From Pyrenophora tritici-repentis (Eukaryota > Ascomycota > Dothideomycetes > Pleosporales > Pleosporaceae), in NCBI RefSeq assembly GCF_003171515.1, contig NC_089391.1, positions 4,588,001 through 4,652,000 on the forward strand: DNA of 64,000 nucleotides, in the 5' to 3' direction. Below, piece after piece: positions 20,510-33,135 of the stretch; the stretch's first letter is position 1, and each line of letters starts with the position of its first letter. The notes beneath the pieces were generated by a model that was given only the letters and a program-made list of their open reading frames with translations, made no database searches and was not told the origin of the DNA. Position numbers and translations under genes: made by a program.

Positions 20510-22407
20510 ACCTCCGGAGCCTCGCCAACACAGCCCACGGCCCTCCAGCAGGATCGCTACGCAAGGCAGCCATAACATGTATCCTGCCCATACTACTATA
20601 CGGAGCCGAAACATGGTACGAGGGCAGGACGAAGAACCCACGAATTGCAAGGGTTTCCCGTAAACCCACGGTCAGCACTAGGGTAGGCTGGCACCTAACC
20701 ACGATAGATCAGGCACTAGTAGCAGCCACGAAGGCAATCCTCCCTGCGTGGAGGACAACACCAAACGCAGTACTGCTAAGAGAAGCTGCGATGCCGTCGG
20801 CACAGGTGGCGCTGGAGGAGGCTAAGCTCCGCTTTGCGGTTCACCTACGCACGATAGACGACAAGCACCCACTTACTAATAGAACTACACTGCCACTAGT
20901 CATACGAGGACGCGCAGCGGGCAACCGACGGATACCAAGATCGAAGGTTCAGCGCGTAGCACAACTGCTACCCGCCACACCCCGAAACGTCCTAGCCAGC
21001 CCTCACTTTTCATACGGGTCGAGGCAGGACCCAACGCAAGGGCAAGGAAAGGACATTGCTGCCCAGAATTTCACCATCTGGTGGGAGTCTCTTGGACAAG
21101 AGACAATCACTGTCTTCTCAGACGGGTCTGAACAACAAATCAACGGTACAAGGGTGGTCACTTACGGGTACGCTATATACCAGGGCCAGGCCGCCGTGGC
21201 GACTGGACAAGGCTCACTAAATGCCCTTAGCCACGTCTTCGATGCGGAGGCTATAGGCGCGTGCAGAGGACTCAAACACGCACTACAACTCTCACTGCCT
21301 AGCCAGAGGGAGATCGTACTCTGCATAGACAGCACTTCGGTAATATGGGGCATACGCGGAGCCGCCCCTGCCTCCTCCCAATGGGCGTTCCTCCAAATTC
21401 ATGGAGCTATGGAGGCCTACAGCGTGAAAACGCGGTGGGCGCCGGGACACATGAAGATTGTTGGAAACGAACTCGCCGACCAGCTGGCTGACAACGAGGC
21501 CAAAGACCCGCACCAGCCATACGGCATGGCCGCCTCCCCACAAGATCCGGTATACGAACAGTAGGCCGCCGCCTCCTCGAACATACAAGGGACACTTGGT
21601 GGAAGGATAAGAGCAGTAGGCTATCAGCATGGTACACGCAATGGCAGCTGCCATACGATACTAGGCGCACGCCCGCAGCGCTATGGCTACCCCGAAGGAT
21701 ACTCGCGAAAGTCCTTATGATACGCTCAACGCATGGCGACTTTGAATGGTACCACCGAAAATTCAACCACGAGGATACCTCGAAATGCCTATGCGGCAGG
21801 CCCAAGACGCCAGAACACCTAGTGTTCTGCAAGAGAGCCACAACACACTTCAAGAAGTGGCCTCTACGCCCCATCGTGCCCCCTCGCACAAGACAGGAAG
21901 GCCTAGCGTACCTCGCGCAATTAATAGACCAGCCACAAGAGTTCGAGACCTTCGTGAAGGTAACGAACTCCTTCTATGACGAGTGATTTCTATTTTTGAA
22001 TTTCACAAAGACCCGCTGAATTCCTTGGCATTATTCAGTGTAGGATTCGCGGCAAAACGCCGCATAGATGCCACAACCCACACGCTCTCTCTCAAACCTT
22101 TTATTATATCTCAAATTGCCTCTTGTTACTTTTTCGTTTCTCTCTCTAAAAAGCAGTTACTGTACTGCATCGATCAAAGGCGCAAGCCACGAAATACTAG
22201 AATATTGTAGGAAAACGGCTTCAAATGGCGGGAGTCCTTTTCACGAACATGTATATAGGCAGGACATCACTCCCCTTAGATACAAAACACCTAGGAATAG
22301 GTTCCACGAGGCAAGTGCGACAGCACTATAAGACCACGGCGGGACCCGCCCGAATACCCTATGGGAGGTTACAGATAGGGCGTTAAACCATAATCAACAT
22401 CAACATC
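20510..22407 (+). mobile_element. 5'-truncated non-LTR retrotransposon (Tad-like LINE)
   Basis: A 1.9-kb insertion bounded by identical 15-bp direct repeats. It starts inside the coding region after the reverse transcriptase core (LRSLANTAHGPPAG...ILPILLYGAETWY) and continues through an RNase H domain and a zinc-knuckle-like C-terminus. About 420 bp of 3' untranslated sequence follow, ending in a short repeat tail of CAACAT/ATCAAC units (about 22391-22410). Loss of the 5' end, tail and target duplication are what target-primed reverse transcription produces. The coding remnant has only one frame break, so the insertion seems fairly young. Tad-like placement is inferred from the RNase H plus C-terminal C-x-C-x7-H-x3-C arrangement. 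Confidence 0.88.
20512..21986 (+). pseudogene. LINE ORF2 C-terminal remnant: RNase H and zinc-knuckle region
   Basis: Open from 20512 to the TAG at 21562-21564, then continuing in another frame to 21986, so a single one-base loss near 21560 separates 'VYEQ' from 'VGRRLLEHTRDTWW'. Seen: the connection region after the RT ('RVGWHLTTIDQALVAATKAILPAWR'-type, here with the usual LLREA and ALEEAKLRFAVHLR). RNase H carries its acidic residues in 'TVFSDGS', 'FDAEAIG', 'CIDSTSV' and 'NELADQLAD', with W-x-PGH. The C-terminus is 'HGDFEWYHRKFNHED', 'CLCGRPKTPEHLVFC'. It lacks the endonuclease and most of the reverse transcriptase, so it cannot be active on its own. Confidence 0.85.
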
Positions 22408-22422
22408 AACCCATCATCTCAA
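22408..22422. repeat. Target-site duplication, right copy
   Basis: Exact 15-base match to 20495-20509. Its first bases (AAC) overlap the repeat tail of the element, so the border is uncertain by up to three bases. Confidence 0.85.
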
Positions 22423-23656
22423 CTCAGCGGCTAACCCATCACACTTCCATCGTACCACAGAACGCCACCCATCCAGGCTCGTATTTCCGGCCCCAGGCCA
22501 TTCTCTGAACAAAAAGGACAGAGCTAAAAACAGAAAGTGCAAGTGTGATAAGAGGCCGCCCCTTGCATGAAAGGATAGGATCTACGTATGGTATACCGAT
22601 AATCACGCGATATCCACACTTAGCCTTGGAGCATACATGGCCGCCGCACGACGGTTATCGTAGTTGGGGTTTTGTATCGTGGATGGAGAAATAAACGAAA
22701 AAAACATCTGATCTAGACTTACACATTGGTGTGGTTTAAATCGGCCCCCAACCGAACCGCCTTCCTACTTGATCGAATCGGGCCTCACGTACATGTATGT
22801 TCCCCCCAAAACGGGAGAGTGGCGGTATGCCAGCATCTACCTAATGCACATTTGATCTAAACGGGTAAAAAACGCGATCGGTTTGAACAAGATGACGACG
22901 GGGGCGGGTAGATGCATTTGGTGGGAGGGAGGTGGACAGGAGATGAATGGTTGGTGGTTATGAGATGCGAAAAGTGAACACAGGCCGAAGAAGAAAAGTA
23001 GATGTGGGTATGTATGTCTTGGATTGGATAAAGGCAGACAGACAGACAGGTGGGTTGAACTGAATCCCCGGGTCAGCAGTACCGACAGACTGGATCCCAA
23101 TATCCATCAACACCACAAACTTTTTGAAAAAGCAAACAACAGACACCATATCACAAACAGATCAGTGGCTACAGACCCCAGGTAGTCTAAAAAGATACAA
23201 AGTTTCTTTTCAATAAATCTGGACTGGAATGTGTCTGTTTTCTTTACTTAAAATACCGCCAACGAATGAACAAAAAAACCAAGGAGGATGGTTGCATCTT
23301 GCATCATCATCTTCCAAGTTTACCTCCTCCAAAGTTGTCGCCATTTATGACGCTTTAACAAAAAGTGTGTATATCCAGCGCTGATGACTTTGCGATCAAT
23401 CCACTCAAGGGAATAATCCTCCTTTCTCGTTTTCTCTTTCCTAATTGCCTGCCCTTGTGGAGATGATGGACATGGGCATCCCCCATCACCATCGTTCAAA
23501 GTCATGGACTTTCAAGTCCATCTACTCACACCAATAGTCGGTTTGTTTTAACAAGACACAACTTCAAGGCGAAGCGGTCCGCGCCATCTAAACCTACCAG
23601 GATAGCCAAGTCCCTCACTCCTTGTCCGAGGTGCCGAGGCTGAGAGAAAAAGCGTC
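22423..23656. other. Intergenic stretch, no gene seen
   Basis: About 1.2 kb between the retroelement and the 3' end of the RanBP1-domain gene. It contains a short (AGAC)n run near 23036-23050 and A-rich segments. No frame resembles a protein; part is presumably the 3' UTR of the minus-strand gene. Confidence 0.4.
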
Positions 23657-25501
23657 CTACAACTGTTCCTCTTGCACTTTGGTAACTTCCTCCCATAGCT
23701 GCTTTGCGTTTTCGGCTTTGAGCTGTGGTCATCATTGTAAGTATGCGTCCAAATCGATTACCAACTCAGGAAGAGTACGAACCTTGAGCAAGTGCATCTC
23801 CAGTTTGCCTTCAGGGTTTGGCGAGTTGAAGAGTAACCGCGTGTCGTTTGGTTTCTCGCCCTTGGCATCGCCGCCAAAGACCATGTTACGCGTCACAGAC
23901 GCATTGAGAAGCAATCGATGTGTTCCTTCTGCTCGGAGGACGAAACGGGCTTTCTTGGGTTCGTCGACGGTGATGTTGAACTTGAATGTCCCTACACCTC
24001 GCTCTTTCCATGCTCGATTCTGTCCCTCGCCCGACATGTGGTATAGCCTGGCACGGCCCATCCAAATTGTCTCCTCGCCTTCCTCGCCGGTTTCTTGCGC
24101 TGTGACAAGTCAGTGGATAGTTCATCATAGACTGAAGCAACGTACGTTGTTGTGAAAGGAGAGGCTGGCTCGTTTGGCGCTCCTCCTTGTCATTGCCCTT
24201 TTCTAGGTCTTCATCATCTCCATCTTCGTCGTCAGACTGCTCCCCAATAGCTGCTGCTCCGAAGGGTGTTTCCTTTTCTTTTAGACCCTTGATCTCAAGG
24301 TTGCCACCAGGCGCGGCAAAAGAAGTTCCTGTCTTGGACCCACCAAGACCGCCGAAACCGCCACCCAACGATGAACCAAAGGTAGCTCCACCAAAGGATG
24401 ATGTACCGGAGCTTCCAAGTCCGCCGAATCCACCACCAGTTGAGGTAGAGGTAGCTGTACTTCCTGCAAAAGAAGACAATTTACCGCCGCTCCCCGCACC
24501 GAAGGGTGAGTTGGACCCCGACTTTGAACTGCCGAATCCACCAAACGGAGAAGCAGTCGAGGTTGAGAAGCCTCCAAAACCAGATGATTTGAACTTGTCG
24601 TCGGACGTCTGCGGTAATGTCTCGGGTTTCTCAGAAGGCTTTGAGGTGGCAGGTTTGGCGGCCATGGCGGCGAAGGGCGATGATGCGGAGAAATTGGCAA
24701 AGCCGCTTCCTGGGGGTATCTGGTACATATATTAGTTTCATTAAGATACAAACCGACCGGGTTGCATACCTTGGTCTTGGAGTCGGGAACGTCAGTGGAA
24801 GACTTGTCGCCCTCTTTGTCTCGTAACCGTTTGGTGTCTCGCTCCTCGCCTTGTGCCTTCTCCACAGGCTTTCCGTTCGCAGATGCACCTTCCGAAGTCT
24901 CTGTCGCGGCTTCGTTGTCGTTCTCGATCTGATCGCGTGTTCTCTTATTTTTCGGACTCGTTTCGGTGCCAGAGGCCTTGTCAGTCGTAGCTGTGGCCGA
25001 AACACTCTTGTTAGGCGATGTCATTTGCTCGTCAGTGTCGGTCTCCTTGATGCTTGAGATTGCGGTTGAAGTAGGCTTCACGGGCATAGCAGCCTCCAAG
25101 TCCTTTCGGATATCCCTTGACCTTTTTCGCATATGCGGTCCAGGCGGCTTCTTTTCTGAATGCTTATCCGCATCGGCTTCGTCTTCAAAATCTTCACGGC
25201 TGCGCTTTCGCCGTAAGCGCCCGCGCTCGCTGTCTGATCCCGACACACTCTGGTCTCCTATTTTGGCGCTGCCATTGGTCGCCTCGCTCATGGGCTGGTC
25301 GAGGCCGCGAAGAGCATCTGGCTTGGGCTGGGTGTCAATTTGGGTGTCTTTGAGCTTCTCCCGCACATCTTTTCCTTCGCTGTCGCTGCTCTTATCGCTC
25401 CGTGCTGGCGAAGCCGATGCTGATTCTATGGTTTTCTTTGGTTCGGTAGTGGAGGCGGTAACTCGGGCTGCTGCCTGTTGCTCCTCGGGCGTGTCCGTCA
25501 T
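23657..25501 (-). CDS. FG-repeat RanBP1-domain nuclear transport protein (Yrb2/Nup2-like)
   Basis: Four exons: 25501-24770, 24719-24146, 24099-23783, 23722-23657; 562 aa, phases 0/1/0. Layout: a charged N-terminal half with basic nuclear-signal-like patches (RLRRKRSRED, RKRSRD, KNKRTRDQ). A stretch of FG-type repeats follows (GFGGFSTS, SPFGGFGSS, GGGFGGLGSS) at about 280-400, then an acidic linker (SDDEDGDDEDLEKG). A RanBP1 domain comes last (about 440-555: ETIWMGRARLYHM, 'WKERGVGTFKFNI', 'ARFVLRAEGTHRLLLNA', 'RLLFNSPNPEGKLEMHLLK') with a terminal helix (AKQLWEEVTKVQEEQL). RanBP1 domains bind Ran-GTP, and FG repeats bind karyopherins and nucleoporins. This is the arrangement of Yrb2/Hba1 export cofactors and of Nup2/Nup50; which of the two it is cannot be settled here. 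Confidence 0.88.
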
Positions 25502-26441
25502 TGCGTGAGATGTGTGGTTTTGCAGATTCCAGCAGGATGCTCTATGCGCTCCTCTTGGGCTGTACGTTGCCCGAAGTATGTCTAGGGGTGCAGGCGTAGA
25601 AAGCGGGCGCTGTGCATGCGGGCGCTGAGTTTTGTGTGAAGAATCTAGCAGTGTCGAGCACAAACTGACACGTTATGCGCTTGAATACGAACGATAGCAA
25701 TTACGATCGGAGGTGAAGGTCAAGCTGCGGCGGGTGATTGCGACAATGGCGGAGAGCTGGTGCTGCGGCGAGGCTTGTGGTGGGCCAACTTGACTGACAC
25801 AGGACGTGATGGGCGTTACGGTGTCGGGGTATGAAGAAGACGTCTAAAAACGCTGCGGGTCTCTGGTGCAGGCCTGCCTCGTTCGTTCAGCGGGAGCAAG
25901 TCGATCAATCCGTGGTTAGCGGAGTCGGTCAATGCGCTCTAGTACCCAATTTCCACTCCAATGCGCCCATGCAACAATGTTTAATTAGACGCTCGAGGCC
26001 AGAACGCGTCGGCAGCGTGGGAGTGGTAGCGAACGCGCAGCGGATGTGGTGAGTGGGCAGCTGGGTGCAGAGTGTTGGCGCTTCAAGTCGGTCGTGGTCG
26101 AGTGTGTTGTCGCTGCAAAGGCCAATGACGAAGTGGGGAAGACAGACGGCTAAGCATGGGCGCGGGTGGCAGCGACTCGTGCATGTACATGTACCTATAC
26201 AGAACCAGAGCCGCTGTAGGATTACATGCATGTCAATTTTAACACCTTTCGCCAGGCTTCAATATGGGCAATCATATGTCGAGCATTCGAGCATAGTTAA
26301 AGTTGCTAGTACTGAAGTAGATACCCGAAGTGTAATATCCTTAGACCCATAGCTTGCCATGAACGCCTGGCCCCAACACAACGAGTACCAAACCCAACTA
26401 CTTTTACACTTTTACACTTTGACATGCGACAGGAGTTGGCG
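25502..26441. other. Intergenic stretch, no gene seen
   Basis: 0.94 kb between two minus-strand genes, holding the promoter of the RanBP1-domain gene and the 3' side of the YIP4-like gene. Several open frames overlap on both strands without recognisable content. Confidence 0.4.
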
Positions 26442-27439
26442 CTAGCTGATGAAGCAGAGACAGCCCAGCGCAACGTAAAACACAAATAAGGGGTATACTG
26501 CAATCCCGACCCGGTTCCTCACCACGCCTGACCCGCCCATGATGCTCACGCCTGCCGCCAACGACCACGCGATTAGAACGAGGTAGACGGGGATGCGCAC
26601 TATCACGGGTATGCCGACTGCGCTGAGAATCGACGCGATGACGAGCGGGAAGAGCGTGTAGCCGATGATGGAGATGGACTGGAAGAAGGCGCTGGGTCGT
26701 GTTAGCATCTATTTTACATGTGCTGGAGGAACGAGCGTACATGTTACCGCCTAGCAGCTTGATCTGCAGAGTCACGACCGCCTCCCCTATCCAGACCATG
26801 GCGAAGACGCCGGAAAAGACAAGATCCTTCTGATCGCCCTTTGCTCCCCATGAGAGGAACAGACTGAGTAGTAGGCAAAAGATCAGCGGTCCCCAAAGGT
26901 CCCAGTCTCGTAGACCTTCACTCATACCGCCTTGCAGGATGACGTCCGCATCTGGCCATCTCCCTGCAATGTTTCGTATGCCAGAGCCGTCTGATTCACC
27001 GCGCTCTGCTGCCCCAATGCCTCCACCGCGTTGCATCATGCCGCCTAGCAGGTACTTGGGGTACAGAACCTGCTTCATCTTCTCCCATATCGCGAAAATG
27101 TCTCGCGATAGTGTCTCCCATACTGTCTCGTCAATGGTGTTGGTGGGTGCGCGTCGGTCCTCTCCAGGGATGCTCGATGTCAAGTAGGATTGCGTTTGCG
27201 CGCCTCCACGCTGAATGTTCCCCGTCAACGGCGCGCGGTCCGAAGTCGCCTGTAGTGGGTCATCGAGGTCATCAAGAGTAGCTGGTGATGGTTAGCCTCC
27301 TGGTCGACTACCACCTCATCTATGCTGGGTAGGCAGCTGCATGCAACGCACCATCGTCCGGGTCAATTAGATCACGCTCCACCGCATCGCTATCGTAGGG
27401 GTTGCTAGCCGTTGCGGCACTTGGCATCATAGCCGCCAT
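26442..27439 (-). CDS. Yip1-family Golgi membrane protein (Yip4/YIPF6-like)
   Basis: Three exons: 27439-27352, 27281-26741, 26691-26442; 292 aa, phases 1 and 2. Yip1-family proteins are five-helix membrane proteins of the early secretory pathway that interact with Rab/Ypt GTPases. Seen: a disordered N-terminus, 'ETVWETLSRDIFAIWEKMKQVLYP', 'DWDLWGPLIFCLLLSLFLSW', then 'FSGVFAMVWIGEAVVTLQIK' and 'LLGGNIAFFQSISIIGYTLFP' formed across the second intron. Further helices end in 'YPLFVFYVALGCLCFIS'. The conserved G-GEAVVTLN/QIKLLGG and IIGYTLFP motifs point to the YIPF6/Yip4 branch. Start at MAAMMPSAATASN; no ATG lies upstream in frame. It is head-to-head with GAL7. Confidence 0.9.
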
Positions 27440-27803
27440 GTCTGGTGAAAACCCTGCGTTCACGGGTCGCGGGCTAGTTCTCCAATCGGCAGGTATTCGT
27501 GGGTTGAGTAGAGGCTCTGCTGTCCTCAACGGTTACGCGCAAGCTCTCGGATTACACCTTGAGGGTGCGCTACCCAACTCGGTTAGCATCCCGCCGACAG
27601 GGAAAGCTTGACCCCGTTAGCGCGCAGACCTTCCCGAGTCACGCCTGGCGTCACTCTTCACTACTAGTCAGTCACGGCCATACCCCGTCTCACACGGCCA
27701 GTTGCTGTTCGTATATATTCCTTCAGCAACCACCGTTTGCATCGTATATGTAGTCCACCCCCCACCAACGCTTAATTTTCTACCCCGGAACAATTAGACC
27801 ATC
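27440..27803. promoter_or_regulatory. Divergent promoter region, YIP4-like and GAL7
   Basis: 364 bp between the two start codons. It contains no canonical yeast Gal4 site (CGG-N11-CCG) that I can find, in line with what is known of filamentous ascomycetes, where galactose genes are controlled differently. Confidence 0.4.
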
Positions 27804-29162
<1,359 letters not shown>

Positions 29163-29786
29163 AGCATATTGAAGCATTTTCGACAACTTTGCAGCGTTGT
29201 TATTTCATTTCCTTATTTCACGAGCATTCGTAGTTGGGGCGCTGTAGTTTGCACACACCATCACAGCACTTCCCCACGAATGGGAGAAAGATACCCCAGA
29301 CACGAAGAAGAAACAACCACTGCAAGTGGATAGATGCATAGGCATGACAGCGGGGATTGCTGCAGCGGCGTTAGCTGGCATAGATGGCAAAATTTATGAT
29401 CTCTCCATCATCCACCTCACCCATGTCCATATCCTCGTATTCGAGCCATGTATGCAAATCACCCCAAATACCATATACAAACGCACATCTATGATCCCAT
29501 GATCAAGCCAGCATCCCGCGGCTACCATCGCTACTCGTACGTCATACAGCAGCACAAGTCGCGGGAATGCATCGGAGAAGACGTGCGTGTGCCCCACCTT
29601 CCCTGTCCAGCTGTTCTCGAACCCCGCGCTTCCAACTAGCCCAGGCAACCTACCAACCTTTCCAACTCTCTACAGCTTCAACAAATACACACATAAACGT
29701 ATGTAGTATCCCTCCTCTTTTTCATTTTAGAAAGTGGGAACTGACATGGTACCAGCCTTTCTACAAGACAAAGCACGACCGACACC
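29163..29786. other. Intergenic region between GAL7 and the ACBP gene
   Basis: 0.62 kb, same-strand spacing, holding the GAL7 3' end and the ACBP promoter/leader. No further gene is supported. Confidence 0.4.
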
Positions 29787-30417
29787 ATGACAGGCGCAAA
29801 GTTCCAAGAAGTCTACAAGAAGGTCAGCGACATGGGCACCAGGCTGAAGAAGGAGGGAAAGAGCGGTCCTAGTAATGATGAGCAGTTGCAGGTATGTGCC
29901 TTGTTCTTCTTCTTCTTCTTCTTCTTCTTCTTCCTGATCCCTGCCTTCCTGCTCTTCGTCACTTCGCTCCAGGTCGAGTTGGAAGTCTGATGAGAGGGCA
30001 ATAAGAAGAGGTGGACTCGAAGGGTGGATGCTTGGAATTATCTGGAAACGGAATAGTTGGCTGATATGAAACCCGGTGATAGCTCTACGGATACGCCAAG
30101 ATCGCAGAGGGCAAGGACTTCAGCGCGGCGTCTAAGCCTGGAATGTTCGATATGGCTGTATGTCTTCCCTCCTCTCCTCCTTCCTACCTCCCGAATTCCC
30201 GAAAAATCCTACAAGAGTCCATTTAAGGGCCATGGCATCACATCAGCCACGTGTACTGGGTAGAGTACAAGAAGAAACGGCAGCTGACACATGACTACAG
30301 GGCAAGGCCAAGTACAACAAGTGGAAGGAGTTTGTCGATGCTGGTGTGAGCCAGAAGGACGCCGAGGACAAGTACGTCAAGGTTGGCGAGGATATCTTGG
30401 CCAAGTACGACGTCTGA
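29787..30417 (+). CDS. ACB1: Acyl-CoA-binding protein
   Basis: Three exons: 29787-29891, 30083-30157, 30301-30417; 98 aa, all phase 0. ACBPs are small four-helix cytosolic proteins that bind medium- to long-chain acyl-CoA esters and buffer them for lipid synthesis. Seen: MTGAKFQEVYKKV start, 'GPSNDEQLQ' then 'LYGYAKIAEGKDFSAASKPG', 'GMFDMAGKAKYNKWKEF' and the end 'YVKVGEDILAKYDV'. The family's ligand-binding Tyr and Lys positions (LYGY..., KAK-W) are present, although the common YKQAT box reads YAKIAE here. The first intron is 191 nt, unusually long for this window, and carries a (TTC)n run. Its lipid-metabolism neighbours include OLE1 and an acyl-CoA synthetase within 15 kb. Confidence 0.93.
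29904..29933. repeat. (TTC)n microsatellite in ACBP intron 1
   Basis: About nine uninterrupted TTC units just after the donor site. This pyrimidine-rich run may help splicing but is likely to vary in length between isolates. Confidence 0.8.
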
Positions 30418-30676
30418 GATAGTCAATCTACTGGAGGAGGTCATAGGCATATGATAGGGATATATGTGGAAGTCTCGGCCACAGCCAGGATAACACTTGG
30501 TTGAAATGATCATGAATGGAAAGCAATATTATCATTATATTCTTGCGGTCGAGGTGTTCTCGGTGACTTTATATGTTATACTAACATGTATGATCTCAAC
30601 TGCACTGCTGTATTCGTCTGTGAGACATTATCCCCCTATGCTTGACTCAATGACAGCCTAGTTTGCCCATGACTCT

Positions 30677-32680
30677 TCAACGTCCATACCCAGGCCAAAA
30701 GTGACCGTTTCGATCCGGCTCTGTATACGCCATGGTCGCACACCAAGGCTTCTCATCCGCAGTGTAGGGCTTGAGTGGTAAATCGTACGGCATACGAAGA
30801 CCAACAGTCGTCTTTATCCTCGTTTCTCCTACCTCTTTTCCCTTTGTATTCACACGTGCATCTTCAACCTTGGGCATATCCTTCCCAAACACCGGTACCA
30901 TACTCACCTCATTCACCCCCTTCGCCGTCTCAGCAAACAAAGCAGGCCACACCACTACACCTGTTTCCCACGACTGAATCCAAATCTCTTCCTTCTTGTT
31001 GACTGTATCACCCCATGCTTGCTTGCTGAAGTTTGCGCTCGTCAACATTGCCCAGTCGATTGCCTTTTGCTCTTCATCGCTGAAGCGTATGTAAGTCTTG
31101 ATGTGGGGTGCAGCTGGGCCGCGGTGAGCCTCTTGCTTGGAAACGTTTGTTAAGGATGAAGCTGAAGCTGAAGGCGTAGACGTCCAGTGACAGAGCATTG
31201 GGTGCATATACTCTAGCTGTTTCTGCTGTTGAGCTGACTGCAGTTTCCAGTGTATCGAACCGCCTGAGCCATATCCGTTGAGAGAATTTCGTATTTCTTC
31301 TGGAGTTGGGAAGATGATGCTGAATTTGGGAGACGGCGCTTTTGTAACGCTGGTATCGCGTTTTGTGAAGGTGGAGGCTTTCGTGGAGGACACCGTGGCA
31401 TTCTCTGGGACTGAAACTGTAGCTTTGGAGTGGCTGGAAAGCACAGATTGGAAATTGGATAACCATGTGGGTGCTGCGCCTAGTGTTGCGATAGAGGAAA
31501 CCTGTGCAACGATGTGAGGAGGCGAGGATGCTCTTGCTTTGGAGATGGGAACGGTCGAGAGTATTTCCTTCAGTCCCAGCCATCCAAAGGAATTATTCGA
31601 TGAAACGGCTCTTTCTGGCTTCTGTCGTGATGGCGCGCTTCCTATGAAAGCCGCCCTGATGCTCGAAAAGTCGTAGTCTCCGAGTTGTGCAGCCAAACCC
31701 TTCAGTCGTTTTTCGTACGCACCGATATATCGGAGTAAGTCAGACTTGAAACGCTGGCCGCTTCCAATTGGATAAGTCTTGTCAGAATCCGATAGAGACT
31801 GCGATGCCTGAGACAGCATTGGGAGTTGAGGGGATGCCCATACGGCTTGTGTCATGTTCGCCCAGTCGCGGTGGATCATGTTGGCTGTGTGGATGACAAC
31901 CTGTGCTGTATCATCGTGCCGGAATAGGATGAGCATCTTAGAATGATGAGTACCGAAGGGATCAGGTATGTAAGCACTCAGCAGCTCGATGTTGGGATAC
32001 CGCTCTGCTGTTTCCTAGAACATCTTAGCATCGCAGACATAAAATACTAGATGCCAGTGACTTACTTACCAGCAACGATATTCGGTTTGCATCATCCCTC
32101 TTCCAGAAGCCATGTACAATCTTGACCTTCACCATGTCCCGTACATCTCTGTCCAAGTGCTGCCTGTAGGCTTGTTAATCGCTTCATTTAGATTCATCAC
32201 GATCTTGTAGGTTTCGGCACAGACTTTAGAAACTTACATGACAAAGTCCAGGTCGAACAAAAAGTTGAAGTTCCAGCACTCCTTGATCAGGGGATCGCCC
32301 AACAGGTCAGCCAAACCCACTGTATCAACATTCTGGTGATCAGATAACTTCTCAATCCTCGTGAGCTGTATTGGTGACGGAATGAACCTTGTCCCCTTAT
32401 CTTCGTCTTTCTCTTTCGCAAGTTGTTCCAGACCTGTAGGCGTTTGTGCTGGACGCGAGACTAATATTTGTTTCGGTACGTCATCGAAATTCCAAGTGGG
32501 CACAAACGAAGGTGAAGGTTCAGGACTTCGACGTTGGATTAGTGGTGGGCTAATCGGCCTATCGAGACGCTTGGTGAGGCTTGTTTGGATCTTGGTAGTC
32601 GCTATTTCCTTTTCTGGTGCATTTGCATTTAGCTTGCGGCGCTTTGCAGACGGACTACCTGCAGTGTCTTGTTGCGCCAT
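30677..32680 (-). CDS. TDP1: Tyrosyl-DNA phosphodiesterase 1
   Basis: Three exons: 32680-32238, 32163-32070, 32014-30677; 624 aa, phases 2 and 0. Tdp1 removes topoisomerase I peptides and other adducts from DNA 3' ends in the nucleus. Seen: a basic N-terminus with KRRKLN; 'GDPLIKECWNFNFLFDLDFVM' running into 'VKVKIVHGFWKRDD'; and 'YPNIELLSAYIPDPFGTHHSK' carrying the first HxK pair (His203, Lys205) followed by 'VVIHTANMIHRDWANMTQAVW'. The second pair sits in 'PHIKTYIRF' (His483, Lys485) with Asn507 in 'LTSANFSKQAWG'. Both halves of the phospholipase-D-like active site are therefore present. The segment before the second motif has a fungal insertion rich in Ser. It is convergent with the ACBP gene and followed upstream by OLE1 on the same strand. 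Confidence 0.94.
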
Positions 32681-33135
32681 TGCAGCAATGGCTTGGTGCT
32701 AATGGGGTTCATTCAAAGTGAGAGAAGATGGTTTGAAGCTTAGAGGTAATAGAAACGAAAGACATCTGGAATGTTGACGTTGAGCACAGACCTAGAAACT
32801 TCAAAGGCAGGTGCCCTGGAATAACCACGGCGTTAGGAAAGAAGCAAGCACAACCCCACCACTATGAAATTTCAGTTTGAAATCATCAAGAACAGATCAC
32901 ACGCAGAGGTCACATTATTGAGATCATGGATATCATTGTCGGCCTAAGCCATAAAGCTCACTTCGCAAAGCATGATGCTTCACAAAGGCTACGAACATAC
33001 ACTGTCTAATGGTGCTAGAGCATCATTCCCTTGATGCTCGCCAGCGAACGCAATGAAAGAAAAAAATTATTATGCCTACTCAAGGTGGAATGGCATCCCA
33101 AACGCCCGCCTCGCTAAATCAAAACGTATGGATAT
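32681..33135. other. Intergenic region upstream of TDP1
   Basis: 455 bp between the TDP1 start and the 3' end of OLE1, both on the minus strand. Presumably the OLE1 3' UTR and TDP1 promoter; nothing else is seen. Confidence 0.4.
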
